From: Ensifer sp. IC3342
GTDB lineage: Bacteria > Pseudomonadota > Alphaproteobacteria > Rhizobiales > Rhizobiaceae
Assembly: GCF_020193655.1 (NCBI RefSeq)
Contig: NZ_JADYVE010000005.1
Coordinates: forward strand, 410,328-474,327
Length of the DNA: 64,000 bases
Direction: 5' to 3'
The translations under genes and the position numbers were made by a program. Positions 26,771-36,641 of this stretch are shown here, piece after piece; the stretch's first letter is position 1, and each line of letters begins with the position of its first letter. Under the pieces are notes generated by a model. That model was not told where the DNA came from, made no database searches, and saw nothing but the letters and a program-made list of their open reading frames with translations.

Positions 26771-27464
26771 GCGCTCTGCGGGCATCCGAATCGTCCAGGC
26801 GGTGCATGGCCGCCGTGAAGCCGTTGCCGATCCGAGCTATCAGGCGGCGCTGGCCGCAGAGCTGAAACAATCCTACGGCACGGCGGGGCTGGTCGAACTC
26901 TACGGCCGCTTCATGGCTGGCGACGGTTTCGTCGACCTGTTGATGCGCAAGGCGATCTGGCAAAGCGTTGCGAAGAGTTGCGGCTGCGGGTTGCAGGTCG
27001 GTAGCGGCGCCGGCTTCAGGCATCCCGAAACGTTCGAGATAGGCAACAGCGTCTTCATCGGCGCACAGGCCTACATCCAGGGCCGCCACGATGGCAGGTG
27101 CGTGATCGGCGACAATGTCTGGATCGGCCCGCAGGCCTTCCTCGACGCACGCGATCTCGTCATCGGGGAGTTCGTCGGATGGGGGCCGGGAGCCAAGATT
27201 CTCGGATCGAGCCACACCGGCATCCCCGTCGACGTGCCGATCATCCGCACGGATCTCGAAATCAAGCCGGTTCGCGTCGGCGCCTGGGCCGATATCGGCA
27301 CCAATGCGACCATCCTGCCCGGCGTGACGATCGGCAAAGGTGCGCTGGTCGGCGCAGGCGCGGTGGTCGTCTCCGACGTCGAGCCCTTTGCAGTCGTTGC
27401 GGGGGTACCCGCGAAATTCCTGCGCTGGCGAACGGATTGCTCACCGGCGCCGGTGAAACCATGA
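26760..27464 (+). CDS. Hexapeptide acyltransferase (second of the operon)
   Basis: 234 residues. The N-terminal ~75 residues are helical and not typical of simple acetyltransferases. The rest is a left-handed beta-helix: EIGNSVFIGAQAYIQGRHDG, IGDNVWIGPQAFLDARDLVIG, the extended GPGAKILGSSHTG loop with a probable catalytic His, and IGTNATILPGVTIGKGALVGAGAVVV, ending VAGVPAKFLRW. It probably acetylates an amino or hydroxyl group of a nucleotide sugar or glycan; the acceptor is unknown. Because a WbpD-like enzyme is already present, this one may serve the product of the downstream SDR/aminotransferase pair. Confidence 0.85.
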   Translation: MSTERSAGIRIVQAVHGRREAVADPSYQAALAAELKQSYGTAGLVELYGRFMAGDGFVDLLMRKAIWQSVAKSCGCGLQVGSGAGFRHPETFEIGNSVFIGAQAYIQGRHDGRCVIGDNVWIGPQAFLDARDLVIGEFVGWGPGAKILGSSHTGIPVDVPIIRTDLEIKPVRVGAWADIGTNATILPGVTIGKGALVGAGAVVVSDVEPFAVVAGVPAKFLRWRTDCSPAPVKP

Positions 27465-27479
27465 AGGATGAGGCAGGCG

Positions 27480-28454
27480 ATGAAAGACAAGCGGATCCTG
27501 ATCACGGGCGGCGCCGGCCTCATAGGCTCGCACATCGCCGATCTCGTCGCGCGCGAAGAGCCACGGGAAATCCTCATTCTCGACAATTTCGTGCGCGGCC
27601 GCCGCGAAAATCTCCGAGAGGCGGCGAGCACTGGCCCGCTCAGGATCATCGAAGGCGACATCAGGGACCGTGCGCTCCTGGCGAGTTCGCTCGAAGGCGT
27701 CGACATCGTCTTCCATCAGGCGGCCATCCGCATCACCCAATGCGCCGAGGAACCGAGGCTCGCCTTCGATGTCCTTGCGCGGGGCACGTTCGATGTGCTT
27801 GAGGCAGCGGTTGCAGCCGGTGTGCCGAAGGTGATTGCAGCCTCCTCGGCCTCGGTGCTCGGACTTGCCGAAAGCTTCCCGACCACCGAGGAGCACCACC
27901 CCTACAACAACCGCACGATCTACGGCGCGGCCAAGGCATTCAACGAAGGGCTCCTGCGCAGTTTCGCCGAGATGTACGGGCTCAACTATGTCGCGCTCCG
28001 ATACTTCAACGTCTACGGTCCGCGCATGGATGTCCACGGCGCCTATACGGAGGTGTTGATCCGCTGGATGGAGCGCATTGCGACGGGACGACCTCCGATC
28101 ATCTTCGGCGACGGCACGCAGACGATGGATTTCGTGCATGTGCGCGATATTGCGCGGGCCAATCTCCTGGCCGCAAAGTCTGAGGTGACGGACGAGGTGT
28201 TCAACGTCGCAAGCGGTGTGGAAACAAGCCTGCGGGAGCTCGCGCAACTGCTCACCCGTGTGATGGGCCCCTCGCTCGAACCGCAGCTCGAGCCGGCGCG
28301 CAAAGTGAACGCGGTCACACGCCGGCTTGCCGATACAAGCAAGGCCGAGCGGCTCCTGGGGTTCAAGGCAGAGATCTCGCTCGAGGAGGGACTGCGCGAT
28401 CTCGTCGCCTGGTGGCGGCGCGAGCGGGTGTCGACAGGGGGAGAAGCGGCATGA
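27480..28454 (+). CDS. NAD-dependent sugar epimerase/dehydratase (extended SDR)
   Basis: 324 residues from MKDKRILITGG at 27480, with a GAGG box 6 nt upstream; an in-frame ATG at 27468 is an alternative. The NAD site is ITGGAGLIGSHIADL. The SDR catalytic triad appears as SSASV and YGAAK (IYGAAKAFNEG), followed by LRYFNVYGPRMD and DGTQTMDFVHVRDIA. It is of the UDP-glucose 4-epimerase/4,6-dehydratase class; whether it epimerises or dehydrates is not decidable by eye. It precedes a second aminotransferase, so it may make the keto or epimerised substrate. ATGA overlap with that gene. Confidence 0.88.
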   Translation: MKDKRILITGGAGLIGSHIADLVAREEPREILILDNFVRGRRENLREAASTGPLRIIEGDIRDRALLASSLEGVDIVFHQAAIRITQCAEEPRLAFDVLARGTFDVLEAAVAAGVPKVIAASSASVLGLAESFPTTEEHHPYNNRTIYGAAKAFNEGLLRSFAEMYGLNYVALRYFNVYGPRMDVHGAYTEVLIRWMERIATGRPPIIFGDGTQTMDFVHVRDIARANLLAAKSEVTDEVFNVASGVETSLRELAQLLTRVMGPSLEPQLEPARKVNAVTRRLADTSKAERLLGFKAEISLEEGLRDLVAWWRRERVSTGGEAA

Positions 28455-29644
28455 GCGAGGCACCTCGCCAGATCCCGGTCGCCAGACCCGTTCTCGATGA
28501 ACTGGAAGTCGAGGCGGTCCGCCGGGTCATACTTTCAGGATGGGTGACACAGGGCCCCGAGGTTGCTGCGTTCGAACGCGAGTTCGCCGACTTCGTTGGT
28601 GCGGCCCATGCTTGTGCCGTCTCGAACTGCACGACGGCACTTCATCTGGCTCTGCGTTGCGTCGGCGTCGGTGCCGGCGATGAGGTGATCACGGTCAGCC
28701 ATTCGTTCATCGCGACGGCGAACGCCATCCGGTATTGCGGCGCGCTGCCGGTCTTCGTCGACATCGAGGCTGGCGGCTACAACATGGATCCCGACCTGAT
28801 CGAGGCCGCGATCACGCCGCGCACAAGGGCGATCCTCTGCGTGCACCAGCTCGGCATGCCCTGCGATCTTCGGCGCATTGTGGAAATCGGCAAACGATAC
28901 GCCCTTCCGGTTATCGAGGATGCCGCTTGTGCTGCTGGAAGCGAGATGCTGTGGGATGGGCAATGGCAAAGAATCGGCAAGCCGCACGGGGATATCGCTT
29001 GCTTCTCCTTCCACCCGCGCAAGGTCGTCACCACCGGCGATGGCGGCATGCTGACCACGGCAAGTGATGAATATGACCGAAAATTCCGGCTGTGGCGCCA
29101 GCACAGCATGAGTGTTCCAGATACCGTTCGGCATGGCGCGAAGCAGGTGATCTCAGAGAACTATCCGGAAATCGGTTACAACTACCGCATGACCGACGTC
29201 CAGGCGGCGATCGGCCGGGAACAGCTGAAGCGGCTTCCAGTTCTCGTCAAGCGGCGGAGGGCGCTCGCCAGGCAGTATACCAGGCGCCTTTCCGGAGTTG
29301 CGGGACTGCAGACGCCGATTGAGCCCCACTGGGCGCGGAGCAACTGGCAGAGCTATTGTGTGACACTGCCCAGCTGGATCGACCAGCGGCAGACGATGCA
29401 GGCCCTGCTCAACCACGGCATCTCCACGCGCCGCGGCGTCATGAACATCCATCTGGAGGAAGCCTACGCCGGAAGCGACACGCACCGGGCCGCCACGAGC
29501 CTGGCACGAAGCGTCGCCGCACAGCAGCGATCGGTGATCCTGCCATTCTTCGCGCAGATGACCGAAGCCGATGTGGCATTGGTCGTCGAGGAGCTTCTTT
29601 CCATTCCGGCGATCGCTGAACCGGCAGCGCTGCGGGCGGTATGA
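28451..29644 (+). CDS. DegT/DnrJ/EryC1/StrS sugar aminotransferase (second)
   Basis: 397 residues from the ATG at 28451, overlapping the SDR gene by ATGA. PLP-enzyme landmarks: SNCTTALHLALRCVGVG, SHSFIATANAIRYCG, EDAACAAGSE, the catalytic lysine in SFHPRKVVTTGDGG, and YNYRMTDVQAAIGREQLKRL. The pattern is closer to perosamine/ArnB-type 4-aminotransferases than to the WbpE-like paralogue in the same operon, so I infer a different keto-sugar substrate. It is the last gene of the six-gene operon. A palindromic repeat region follows 45 nt downstream. Confidence 0.9.
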   Translation: MSEAPRQIPVARPVLDELEVEAVRRVILSGWVTQGPEVAAFEREFADFVGAAHACAVSNCTTALHLALRCVGVGAGDEVITVSHSFIATANAIRYCGALPVFVDIEAGGYNMDPDLIEAAITPRTRAILCVHQLGMPCDLRRIVEIGKRYALPVIEDAACAAGSEMLWDGQWQRIGKPHGDIACFSFHPRKVVTTGDGGMLTTASDEYDRKFRLWRQHSMSVPDTVRHGAKQVISENYPEIGYNYRMTDVQAAIGREQLKRLPVLVKRRRALARQYTRRLSGVAGLQTPIEPHWARSNWQSYCVTLPSWIDQRQTMQALLNHGISTRRGVMNIHLEEAYAGSDTHRAATSLARSVAAQQRSVILPFFAQMTEADVALVVEELLSIPAIAEPAALRAV

Positions 29645-29688
29645 CGTTCTCGTGTCTTCCCTTCTTTTGGAGAGATCAAGCGGATCTA

Positions 29689-29736
29689 ATGCATGTCGCC
29701 CAAAAGTGGCAGCGGTTTTGGGACAACGACATGCAT
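29689..29736. repeat. Palindromic intergenic repeat, arm pair 1
   Basis: The 10-bp arms atgcatgtcg (29689-29698) and cgacatgcat (29727-29736) enclose an inner pair, cccaaaa and ttttggg. I associate this pattern with intergenic repeats of rhizobial genomes. It lies between two convergent genes and could fold as a bidirectional terminator. Confidence 0.6.
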
Positions 29737-29748
29737 AAAAACAAGGGC

Positions 29749-29792
29749 CTAAAGCGCGTCGCATGAGTCCGATTGAATGCGACGCGCTTTAG
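29749..29792. repeat. Palindromic intergenic repeat, 16-bp perfect arms
   Basis: Perfect 16-bp inverted repeat, ctaaagcgcgtcgcat (29749-29764) and atgcgacgcgctttag (29777-29792), with a 12-nt loop. It looks like a rhizobial intergenic palindrome. It overlaps the last codons and stop of the convergent wzx gene, and the hairpin could end transcription of both operons. Confidence 0.7.
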
Positions 29793-31287
29793 AGCGCCAG
29801 GCTCGCATCGCCGCGGGCAGTGATGCAAGCGGCACGAGTTCCATGAGCATCCGCAGGGAATAGGCTCCGCTGATCATCGTTGTCGCGAGGCCGAGGGCGG
29901 TTGCCGGCCAGGGCGGCAGCACGAAGATGGCACCGAAGACGAACCCTGACGCCGGCAGGAAGACAAGGGCGAGTTTGCGATTGGCCGCGGACCAGCGGAA
30001 GCCTGAGAGACGTCGAACGATGCCGTAGATCAGCAGGCCGTGCCAAACATAAAGGCCGAAAAACGCTGCGCCCGCGCCGATTGAACCGAACGAGCCGACC
30101 AGCAACCATGCGAGACCGACATGGACCAGGGTCGCTGCGACCTCCGTCCAGAAGAAGGCTCTTTTCGCGCCCTTGGCGAGGACGATGAACCCCATAGGCC
30201 ATGCAATGACCCGCAGCATCATGCCGAGGCAGATCCAACGAAGCAGGTCCACCGCGGCGTAGAACTCGGGCGAATAAAGCAGCCTTATCACTAGTGGGGC
30301 GGCCGTCAGCGTGGCGATGAGCCCAGGGCCGGCGAGAAGCATGCTGATCTGCGCCTGCTCGTTGACGAGGCGGTTGCATTCGGCATCGTCTTCCGCGACC
30401 GCGGTCAGGCGCGGATAAAAGTCGGTGCCCATGGCCTGCAGGACGAAGCTGGCATAGAAACCGCCGAGCGTCCAGGCCGCCTGGTAAAGCCCTGCTGCCG
30501 CGATGCCTTCCGCTCTCAGTACGATGAGGCGGATCGCATAGGCAGCGCCGAGTGTCAGGAACCCACTGGCCATGAAGACGACGCCGAGTTTCAGGAGGGC
30601 GGCGGTTTCCTCGGAGATCTTCCGGGTGGATACTGGCCGTGGGCCGATGGGTATCTGCCTGCGGTACCACCAGCAGGTCGCGAGCGTGGCCGCGGCGGCG
30701 GCGACGAGCGAAGGCACGATCCCCGACGTGCCGAAGAGATAAATCAGCGGGATGCTGATCGCGGTGCTGAAGAACGCTGCAAGGACATTGATGCGGGCGA
30801 GGCTGGCAATGTCTCGCATGCCTTGGATCAAGGCCGTCTGGCCGTCTGCGAGCAGGCGGAAGAGGATTGCTGCGGAAAGCAATGCGACGCCACCGGCGTA
30901 GCCGGGATCGCCGAAGGTGAAATCTGCGACCGGATAGGCGAGTGCTGCGAGGAGAAGTGCGCCGAGGAGCCCCAGCACCAAGGATGTCCGCTTGAGCACG
31001 GTCGCCGTTCGGGCAATCCTGTCCGTATCGCCGCTGCCGACCGCTTCCGCGATCTGGCGTACGCCGCTTGCCTGGATTCCGAGCCCGGCGAGCGCGTAGG
31101 AGATATCGGCGATGGAACTGTAGAGGCCGATCAAGCCTACGCCTGCCGGACCGAGGAGCAGAGCCATCGCCTTGTTGCGAATGATGGAAAACAGCACGGT
31201 AACGACGGATGAGCCGCCGATCAGGGCGGTCGACTTGAGGATCTGGCTGTAGCTCGGTCCACGGTCGGGGCTCGCGCGCGCTTCCAT
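29749..31287 (-). CDS. Wzx-type polysaccharide flippase (O-antigen translocase)
   Basis: About 512 residues from MEARASPDRGPSYSQILKS at 31287; the frame is open to 31434 inside rfbD. The body has about 12 to 14 hydrophobic segments of the MATE/MVF superfamily, starting with STALIGGSSVVTVLFSIIRNKAMALLLGPAGVGLIGLYSS, a typical RfbX N-terminus. It would flip the undecaprenyl-linked repeat unit to the periplasm for the Wzy polymerase. It is last in the rfbA-rfbC-rfbB-rfbD row (5-nt gap). The C-terminus (ARRIQSDSCDAL) is encoded by the intergenic repeat, so the original stop was probably displaced. Confidence 0.9.
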   Translation of the reverse strand: MEARASPDRGPSYSQILKSTALIGGSSVVTVLFSIIRNKAMALLLGPAGVGLIGLYSSIADISYALAGLGIQASGVRQIAEAVGSGDTDRIARTATVLKRTSLVLGLLGALLLAALAYPVADFTFGDPGYAGGVALLSAAILFRLLADGQTALIQGMRDIASLARINVLAAFFSTAISIPLIYLFGTSGIVPSLVAAAAATLATCWWYRRQIPIGPRPVSTRKISEETAALLKLGVVFMASGFLTLGAAYAIRLIVLRAEGIAAAGLYQAAWTLGGFYASFVLQAMGTDFYPRLTAVAEDDAECNRLVNEQAQISMLLAGPGLIATLTAAPLVIRLLYSPEFYAAVDLLRWICLGMMLRVIAWPMGFIVLAKGAKRAFFWTEVAATLVHVGLAWLLVGSFGSIGAGAAFFGLYVWHGLLIYGIVRRLSGFRWSAANRKLALVFLPASGFVFGAIFVLPPWPATALGLATTMISGAYSLRMLMELVPLASLPAAMRAWRSKARRIQSDSCDAL

Positions 31288-31292
31288 CGACG

Positions 31293-32213
31293 TCACTCGC
31301 TTCCCATGGCCGGTCGGCTCTCCGGGATTTTCGGCCATTGGCCAGCATAGAGGAGCCGCCGGACGACTGTTTCCGCGCTCGTTTGCCAGGCGGGCAAGCG
31401 CCGGCCGAACGTTTTCTCGAACTTGTCGGTGCAAAGGCGCGAGTCCTGTGGGCGCCGGGCTCTTGTCGGGTAGTCGGCGCTGGCAATGTCCCGCACGGTC
31501 GCGGATGGGCCGCCATTTGCGCGGCTGACGGCGAGAACGTGCCTCGCGAAGCCCGACCAGTTGGTCTCGCCTGTTCCTGCAAGGTGATAGAGGCCGAAGC
31601 GATCACTCTGCGGCTGTGTGGCAATCTCCAGTATGGCCGTCGCCAAATCCAGTGCCGATGTCGGATTACCATATTGATCGGAGACGACCGTCAGCGTGTC
31701 CCGGCTTTCGGCAAGCCTCAGCATCGTTTTGACGAAGTTGTTACCGAAAGGACTGTAGACCCAGCTTGTCCGCAGAATGATGTGACGAGGCGTTATGCTT
31801 GCCACCGCCCGTTCGCCTTCGAGCTTGGTGGCGCCATAGAAAGTGCGAGGTGTTGTCGCATCATCTTCCCTGCGCGGACGGCGGTCGTCGCCGGAAAAGA
31901 CGTAGTCGGTCGACACATGGATGATGGGTGCGCCAAGCTTTGCCGCTGCCTCTGCAACGCACGCGGCGCCCACCACGTTGATGGCATGAGCAAGCGCGGG
32001 CTCATCCTCTGCTCGATCGACGGCCGTGTAGGCGGCGGCCGAAATGACGACGTCGGGTCTTGCTGCAACGATCGCCTCTCGCATCGGGATCGGCTGCGTG
32101 AGATCGAATTCGGGGCGGCCGATGGCGATCAGTTCGACGTCGCGCAGTGGCGCCGCACGCTCGATCAGGCTGCTTACGAGCTGGCCGGTCGTACCGGTGA
32201 CAAGCACTTTCAT
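31293..32213 (-). CDS. rfbD: dTDP-4-dehydrorhamnose reductase
   Basis: 306 residues from [16 protein letters not shown] at 32213, overlapping rfbB by ATGA. It performs the last step of dTDP-L-rhamnose synthesis, reducing dTDP-4-keto-L-rhamnose with NADPH. The SDR signature is TGTTGQL, and the catalytic pieces are [10 protein letters not shown] and YGATKLEGE. Then [19 protein letters not shown] and [16 protein letters not shown] are typical of RfbD. It lies fourth in rfbA-C-B-D-wzx. Confidence 0.93.
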   Translation of the reverse strand: MKVLVTGTTGQLVSSLIERAAPLRDVELIAIGRPEFDLTQPIPMREAIVAARPDVVISAAAYTAVDRAEDEPALAHAINVVGAACVAEAAAKLGAPIIHVSTDYVFSGDDRRPRREDDATTPRTFYGATKLEGERAVASITPRHIILRTSWVYSPFGNNFVKTMLRLAESRDTLTVVSDQYGNPTSALDLATAILEIATQPQSDRFGLYHLAGTGETNWSGFARHVLAVSRANGGPSATVRDIASADYPTRARRPQDSRLCTDKFEKTFGRRLPAWQTSAETVVRRLLYAGQWPKIPESRPAMGSE

Positions 32214-33277
32214 CGCGCCACCACCGATTTGCCGAGGCGCTCGCCCCGATAGCTGCGCTCGCGGATCGGCTGCCACCACCAGCCGTTATCCAGATACCAG
32301 TCGATCGTCCGCGCCAGTCCCGTTTCGAAGCTTTCCCTTGGTCGCCAGCCGAGTTCACGCTCGATCTTGGCCGTGTCCATCGCGTAACGGCGGTCGTGAC
32401 CCGGTCGATCGTCCACGAATGCGATGAGATCGCGATAGCTCTTCCGGCTTCGGCGTGGTCTCTTGCGGTCGAGGATATCGCATATCGTCTCCACGACGGC
32501 GAGATTGGTGCGTTCGGAGCCTCCGCCGATATTGTAGCTTTCGCCGGTCGCGCCCTTGTCGGCAACGAGTTCAAGCGCTCGCGCGTGGTCGTCGACATAC
32601 AGCCAGTCGCGGACATTGGCGCCGGTGCCGTAGACCGGTAGGGGTTTTTCTTCCAGTGCATTGAGGATGATGAGGGGCACCAGCTTCTCCGGGAAATGAA
32701 ACGGACCATAGTTGTTCGAGCAGTTGGTGATCACTACCGGCAGGCCAAAGGTGTGGTGCCAGGCGCGGACGAGATGATCGGATGCTGCCTTCGAGGCGGA
32801 ATAGGGCGAGGATGGAGCATAAGGCGTATCTTCGTCAAAGGCGCTGTCATCAAAAGGAAGATCGCCGAATACCTCGTCCGTGGACACATGGTGAAAGCGG
32901 AACCGTTCGGCGGCCGTTTCGGGCAGGCTGTGCCAGAATTTCAGCGCAGCCTGCAGCAGCCTGAAGGTGCCAAGAATATTGGTCTCGATGAATGCGCCAG
33001 GTCCGTCGATCGAGCGGTCGACATGTGTCTCTGCAGCAAGATGCATGATGCGGTCGATCTTTTCGGCACGAAGGATGCCAGCCATGGTCTCCTCGTTGCA
33101 GATGTCGCCTCGGATGAAGCGGTAGTTGGGGAGGTTCTCGACTTGCCGGAGCGACGCCGGATTGCCGGCATAGGTGAGCTTGTCGAGGTTGATCACGCGG
33201 TTGTTGGGGTCGGCCACAAGATGCCGGCAAAGTGCTGAACCGATGAACCCGGCGCCGCCGGTGACGAGGATGTTCAT
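32210..33277 (-). CDS. rfbB: dTDP-glucose 4,6-dehydratase
   Basis: 355 residues from [17 protein letters not shown] at 33277. It converts dTDP-glucose to dTDP-4-keto-6-deoxyglucose with bound NAD+. The Rossmann motif is [15 protein letters not shown]; further marks are [30 protein letters not shown], the YxxxK in [28 protein letters not shown] and YVDDHARAL. Both ends overlap neighbours by ATGA, so it is translationally coupled within the rfb row. Confidence 0.95.
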   Translation of the reverse strand: MNILVTGGAGFIGSALCRHLVADPNNRVINLDKLTYAGNPASLRQVENLPNYRFIRGDICNEETMAGILRAEKIDRIMHLAAETHVDRSIDGPGAFIETNILGTFRLLQAALKFWHSLPETAAERFRFHHVSTDEVFGDLPFDDSAFDEDTPYAPSSPYSASKAASDHLVRAWHHTFGLPVVITNCSNNYGPFHFPEKLVPLIILNALEEKPLPVYGTGANVRDWLYVDDHARALELVADKGATGESYNIGGGSERTNLAVVETICDILDRKRPRRSRKSYRDLIAFVDDRPGHDRRYAMDTAKIERELGWRPRESFETGLARTIDWYLDNGWWWQPIRERSYRGERLGKSVVAR

Positions 33278-33855
33278 GGACGCTCTCCCCCTGCAACGAA
33301 GTCGAACACCTCGGCCTGTCGCAGTTGTGGGGCCGTTCGATCCTTCTCGGACAGTTGAAGTTCCGCGGCGGGCAGCGGCCACGCTATGGCGATGTCGCGG
33401 TCGTCAAAACGGATCGCGCGATCATGGGCGGGCGAATAGGGATTTGTGACCTTGTAGATCACCTCCGTGTCCGGCTCGAGTGTCAGAAAGCCGTGTGCGA
33501 AGCCCTTCGGAACCAGGAGCTGATTCCATCGGCGAGCGGAAATCTCGATGGCGACCCATTTAGCGAAAGTGGGCGAGCCCCGACGGATATCGACCGCGAC
33601 GTCGAAAACGGCACCCTTCACGACCCTCACGAGCTTGTCCTGCGCGTAGGGGGGAAGTTGGTAGTGAAGGCCCCGCAGCACGCCTCGCGAGGCGGAATAG
33701 GAGTGGTTGTCCTGGACAAAGTTCAGCGCGATGCCGTGTTCGGCGAACTGGCGAGCGTTCCAGGTTTCGGAAAAGAAGCCGCGTTCGTCTCCTATCCTGC
33801 GCGGCAGGATCTCCAGGACCCCGTCAAGGTCGAGCGATCTGACCTCCAGGCTCAT
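33274..33855 (-). CDS. rfbC: dTDP-4-dehydrorhamnose 3,5-epimerase
   Basis: 193 residues, the expected length of RmlC cupins. It epimerises C3 and C5 of the 4-keto intermediate. The active-site histidine is in VLRGLHYQ and the tyrosine in [17 protein letters not shown]-like [24 protein letters not shown] and [13 protein letters not shown] are also typical. ATGA overlaps with rfbA and rfbB. Confidence 0.94.
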   Translation of the reverse strand: MSLEVRSLDLDGVLEILPRRIGDERGFFSETWNARQFAEHGIALNFVQDNHSYSASRGVLRGLHYQLPPYAQDKLVRVVKGAVFDVAVDIRRGSPTFAKWVAIEISARRWNQLLVPKGFAHGFLTLEPDTEVIYKVTNPYSPAHDRAIRFDDRDIAIAWPLPAAELQLSEKDRTAPQLRQAEVFDFVAGGERP

Positions 33856-34730
33856 GCAGCGTGTTCCTCCACGAGGCGGCGGAGATAGGAGGCGTAAGCA
33901 GTTCTCCCGAGCATGCTGGCGCGCCTCAGGACATCCTCGGGCCCAAGCCAGCCCATGTCGAGGGCGATCTCTTCCGGACAGGCTATCTGGACGCCCTGTC
34001 TGCGTTCGACCGTTCGCACGAAAGACGAGGCGTCATGCAGGCTGTCATAGGTGCCGGTGTCGAGCCAGGCATAGCCGCGTCCGAGCTGGCAGACATGCAG
34101 CTGGTCCTGTGCGAGATAAATGTTGTTGACCGTGGTGATCTCGAGTTCGCCTCGCGCCGAGGGCTCGATCGAAGCGGCAATGTCGACGACGTCATTGTCG
34201 TAGAAGTAGAGCCCGGTCACCGCCCAGTTGGATCTCGGCCGTGCCGGCTTCTCCTCGATCGTCTTCGCCTTCCCGGTCCTCTGGTCGAAGGTGACGACGC
34301 CGTAGCGTTCCGGATCGTCGACGCGATAGGCAAACACGGAGGCGCCCGTTTCACGGGACGCGGCCTGCCGGCAGACATCAGGCAGGCCGTTGCCGAAGAA
34401 GATGTTGTCGCCGAGGATCATCGCGACATTGCCGTTGCCGATGAACTCGCGGCCGATGATGAAAGCCTCGGCGAGCCCATTGGGGTGCGGCTGTTCGGCA
34501 TAGGAGAGGCTCAGCCCGAACGCGGAACCGTCGCCGAGGAGCTCCTCGAAGCAGGGCAGGTCGCGCGGCGTGGAGATCAGAAGAATTTCCCGGATGCCGG
34601 TGAGCATCAACACGCTCAGCGGATAGTAAACCATTGGCTTGTCGTAGATCGGCAGGATCTGCTTCGAGACGGCGATGGTGAGCGGGTAGAGGCGGGTGCC
34701 ACTTCCTCCCGCCAGGATGATCCCCTTCAT
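33852..34730 (-). CDS. rfbA: Glucose-1-phosphate thymidylyltransferase
   Basis: 292 residues from [18 protein letters not shown] at 34730, the usual RmlA start. It makes dTDP-glucose from dTTP and glucose-1-phosphate and is the first enzyme of the rhamnose pathway. Further marks are [60 protein letters not shown] and [14 protein letters not shown]. It opens the rfbA-C-B-D-wzx row; an 80-nt gap separates it from the ExoF-like gene on the same strand. Confidence 0.95.
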   Translation of the reverse strand: MKGIILAGGSGTRLYPLTIAVSKQILPIYDKPMVYYPLSVLMLTGIREILLISTPRDLPCFEELLGDGSAFGLSLSYAEQPHPNGLAEAFIIGREFIGNGNVAMILGDNIFFGNGLPDVCRQAASRETGASVFAYRVDDPERYGVVTFDQRTGKAKTIEEKPARPRSNWAVTGLYFYDNDVVDIAASIEPSARGELEITTVNNIYLAQDQLHVCQLGRGYAWLDTGTYDSLHDASSFVRTVERRQGVQIACPEEIALDMGWLGPEDVLRRASMLGRTAYASYLRRLVEEHAA

Positions 34731-34809
34731 ATTGCCTTCCCCCTGCATCTGCACCGGTTGCGCGGAACTGCCGCCGGCCATGACCGAAGCGAGATCTCGT
34801 CGACGCGGG

Positions 34810-36108
34810 TCATTGGCTGGCCTGACCTGGTTGCGGGTCTGTGGAACGAGCCACCGGCGGCTCGGACATTATGGGCATCCGTCGAACGACGACCTTGATG
34901 ACGTCCCCGGGCATTAGCGCCGTCGTCTCGGTCGCCGGAAACTCGCCGATTTTGCCGTCGCCCCGGCGGATTATGACGAAGCTGGTTGCCTGTTCGTCGC
35001 GCTGCGCTGAACCCTCAGTTGCCGAGAGCTCGTCGAGCAGCAGCCTCTCCGTCGTGGCACGCTTCAGTTTCAGTTGTTCGAGTGTCGCTTGTTCCGATTG
35101 CAGTTCGCTGGCGACTTCCGCCTGACGGTTGTCATAAAGACCCTCGAGGTTCCGTGTCGCTTCGCTGATATTCTGCCGCGCCCGCATGATGGCGGTCACA
35201 AAATCTAGGCGATTGGCGCGCGCGTTGGTAAGTTCGCGCTCGAGGTCCGACTGTCGCGATGCAACGGCGACGCCTCGTTCGACCAGGGTCCTCACGCCTT
35301 TGAGCTCCCGCTCGGCTGCTTCTATGCTGGCTTCGGCACCTTTCACCTTCTCTTCGAGGACCCGGATTTCCTGCTCGAGGAGATCGCGCAGTTCCGAGAG
35401 AGACTTCGATTGCCGGGCGAGTACGTTTGCGCGTGTCGAAAAGATGATCCGTTCCTGGTCCTGGATCGCCGCGACGAGCGCTGTGTCGGCGCTCAAGGGT
35501 GGGGCGAAGGTAATTTCCTTGGCGCCCGACATTTCCGCTTGCAGCCGTGCTATCCGCGCGTTGCTGCGCAGCTGAGCGTTGTCTATTCCGCGCAGCTCGC
35601 CGACGAGCGTTACATTGTCCCGCGACTGTCCGGAACTGGTCTCGCGCAGCTCGCCACCGCTCATGGCCAGGGCCTGTAGAGCGGTCAGCCCGGGGCGGAA
35701 CTTGTACTCTCCTGGTGTCGTCACGTCTCCGACGACATAGACAGGCGGATATTCGACAATCTCGACGGTCGTCTCCGGCGCTTCCACCAGGCCGATCTTG
35801 GTTTGCAGACGCTTGGCGATCTCGGCAGCAAGCTGGGCCTTGTCGAGATTGCCGACGGTGACGGTTCCAATGACGGGCACCGAGATGGCGCCCGTTTCGG
35901 AAACGACGAATTCGCCACCGAGCGCCCATGGCACATATTCGCCTTTGGTAGGCATCCATTGCATGATCGTCAGGCGAATTTTGGTTCGGGGCGCAAGCTC
36001 GGGTGCATCGGCCCAGGCTGGTGTCGATACAGCGCCGACGAGGGCGAGCGCAGCCGCAAAGGAGAGGTTTCGGAGGAAAGTGCGGCACGTGCGGCAGGAT
36101 GCACTCAT
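34810..36108 (-). CDS. ExoF/Wza-like polysaccharide export protein
   Basis: About 432 residues from [14 protein letters not shown] at 36108; the frame is open to 36192. A signal sequence ([19 protein letters not shown]) precedes a polysaccharide-export domain ([19 protein letters not shown] ... [15 protein letters not shown]). An SLBB domain follows ([31 protein letters not shown] residues). Residues ~210-370 are strongly coiled-coil. The C-terminus has a second beta-grasp-like part ([18 protein letters not shown] ... LMPGDVIKV). This is the ExoF domain order, and it probably forms the periplasmic/outer-membrane export path with the Wzz-like protein. A 20-bp near-palindrome lies about 180 nt upstream. 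Confidence 0.9.
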   Translation of the reverse strand: MSASCRTCRTFLRNLSFAAALALVGAVSTPAWADAPELAPRTKIRLTIMQWMPTKGEYVPWALGGEFVVSETGAISVPVIGTVTVGNLDKAQLAAEIAKRLQTKIGLVEAPETTVEIVEYPPVYVVGDVTTPGEYKFRPGLTALQALAMSGGELRETSSGQSRDNVTLVGELRGIDNAQLRSNARIARLQAEMSGAKEITFAPPLSADTALVAAIQDQERIIFSTRANVLARQSKSLSELRDLLEQEIRVLEEKVKGAEASIEAAERELKGVRTLVERGVAVASRQSDLERELTNARANRLDFVTAIMRARQNISEATRNLEGLYDNRQAEVASELQSEQATLEQLKLKRATTERLLLDELSATEGSAQRDEQATSFVIIRRGDGKIGEFPATETTALMPGDVIKVVVRRMPIMSEPPVARSTDPQPGQASQ

Positions 36109-36641
36109 GTATTTCTCCAACCTGCAAAGCAGTGTCTTCGGCGTACCGTCAAACGGAGAAGAACAGTTCTTGGTAGACAAGCTTTTCGCCACTTCAATTG
36201 CGTAACGCGCATGTCTGCATGGTTTCTACGCTTCAGTAGCAAGTGTGCAAATTTTCAGAATATTTGAAAGAGGAAGCGTCGCGGTTCGGCTTCATCAATA
36301 TTGGTGAAGCAGTGCGGCGGCAGATTCATCCGAAATCAAGGGGCGTTGCTGTCGTGCACCCTTGTCCGACATTTGGATGATGCGAGCAAAGTGAAGGCAG
36401 AAGAGTATTGTTGACCCTATCAATAGATGGAGGGTGATCGTCACATTGAACTAGTTCCTTGGGATAGGGCAGGCGGAACGACATTTTGTTGCGGGACGTC
36501 CTTCTAGGCATACCTCAACCCTTTTGCGCCGTCGCGACCGCGCCCGGTGTGGGCTAAGGTTGCTGTGCAGCAGACGTGCGGCTTGCTTCTTGGCAAGGAC
36601 CTTGCCGGTCAACGCAATTCCGCAGAGAGGGACACGCTTTG
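36109..36641. other. Divergent regulatory region between export and regulator genes
   Basis: About 530 bases with no convincing gene. They separate the ExoF-like gene (-) from the second LuxR-type gene (+) and contain the near-palindrome at 36290-36309. The 36.20-36.28 kb part is A+T-richer than the flanks. Confidence 0.5.
36290..36309. promoter_or_regulatory. Near-perfect 20-bp palindrome, candidate LuxR-type operator
   Basis: cttcatcaatattggtgaag is palindromic except for one mismatched pair. Its size and dyad symmetry fit a LuxR/NarL-type binding site. It sits between the ExoF-like gene and a LuxR-type regulator gene. A link to that regulator is inference. Confidence 0.45.

Noticed and set aside
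29789..31672. 627-codon open frame on the minus strand
   Set aside because: A second frame over wzx and rfbD; extremely Arg/Pro-rich without conserved motifs.
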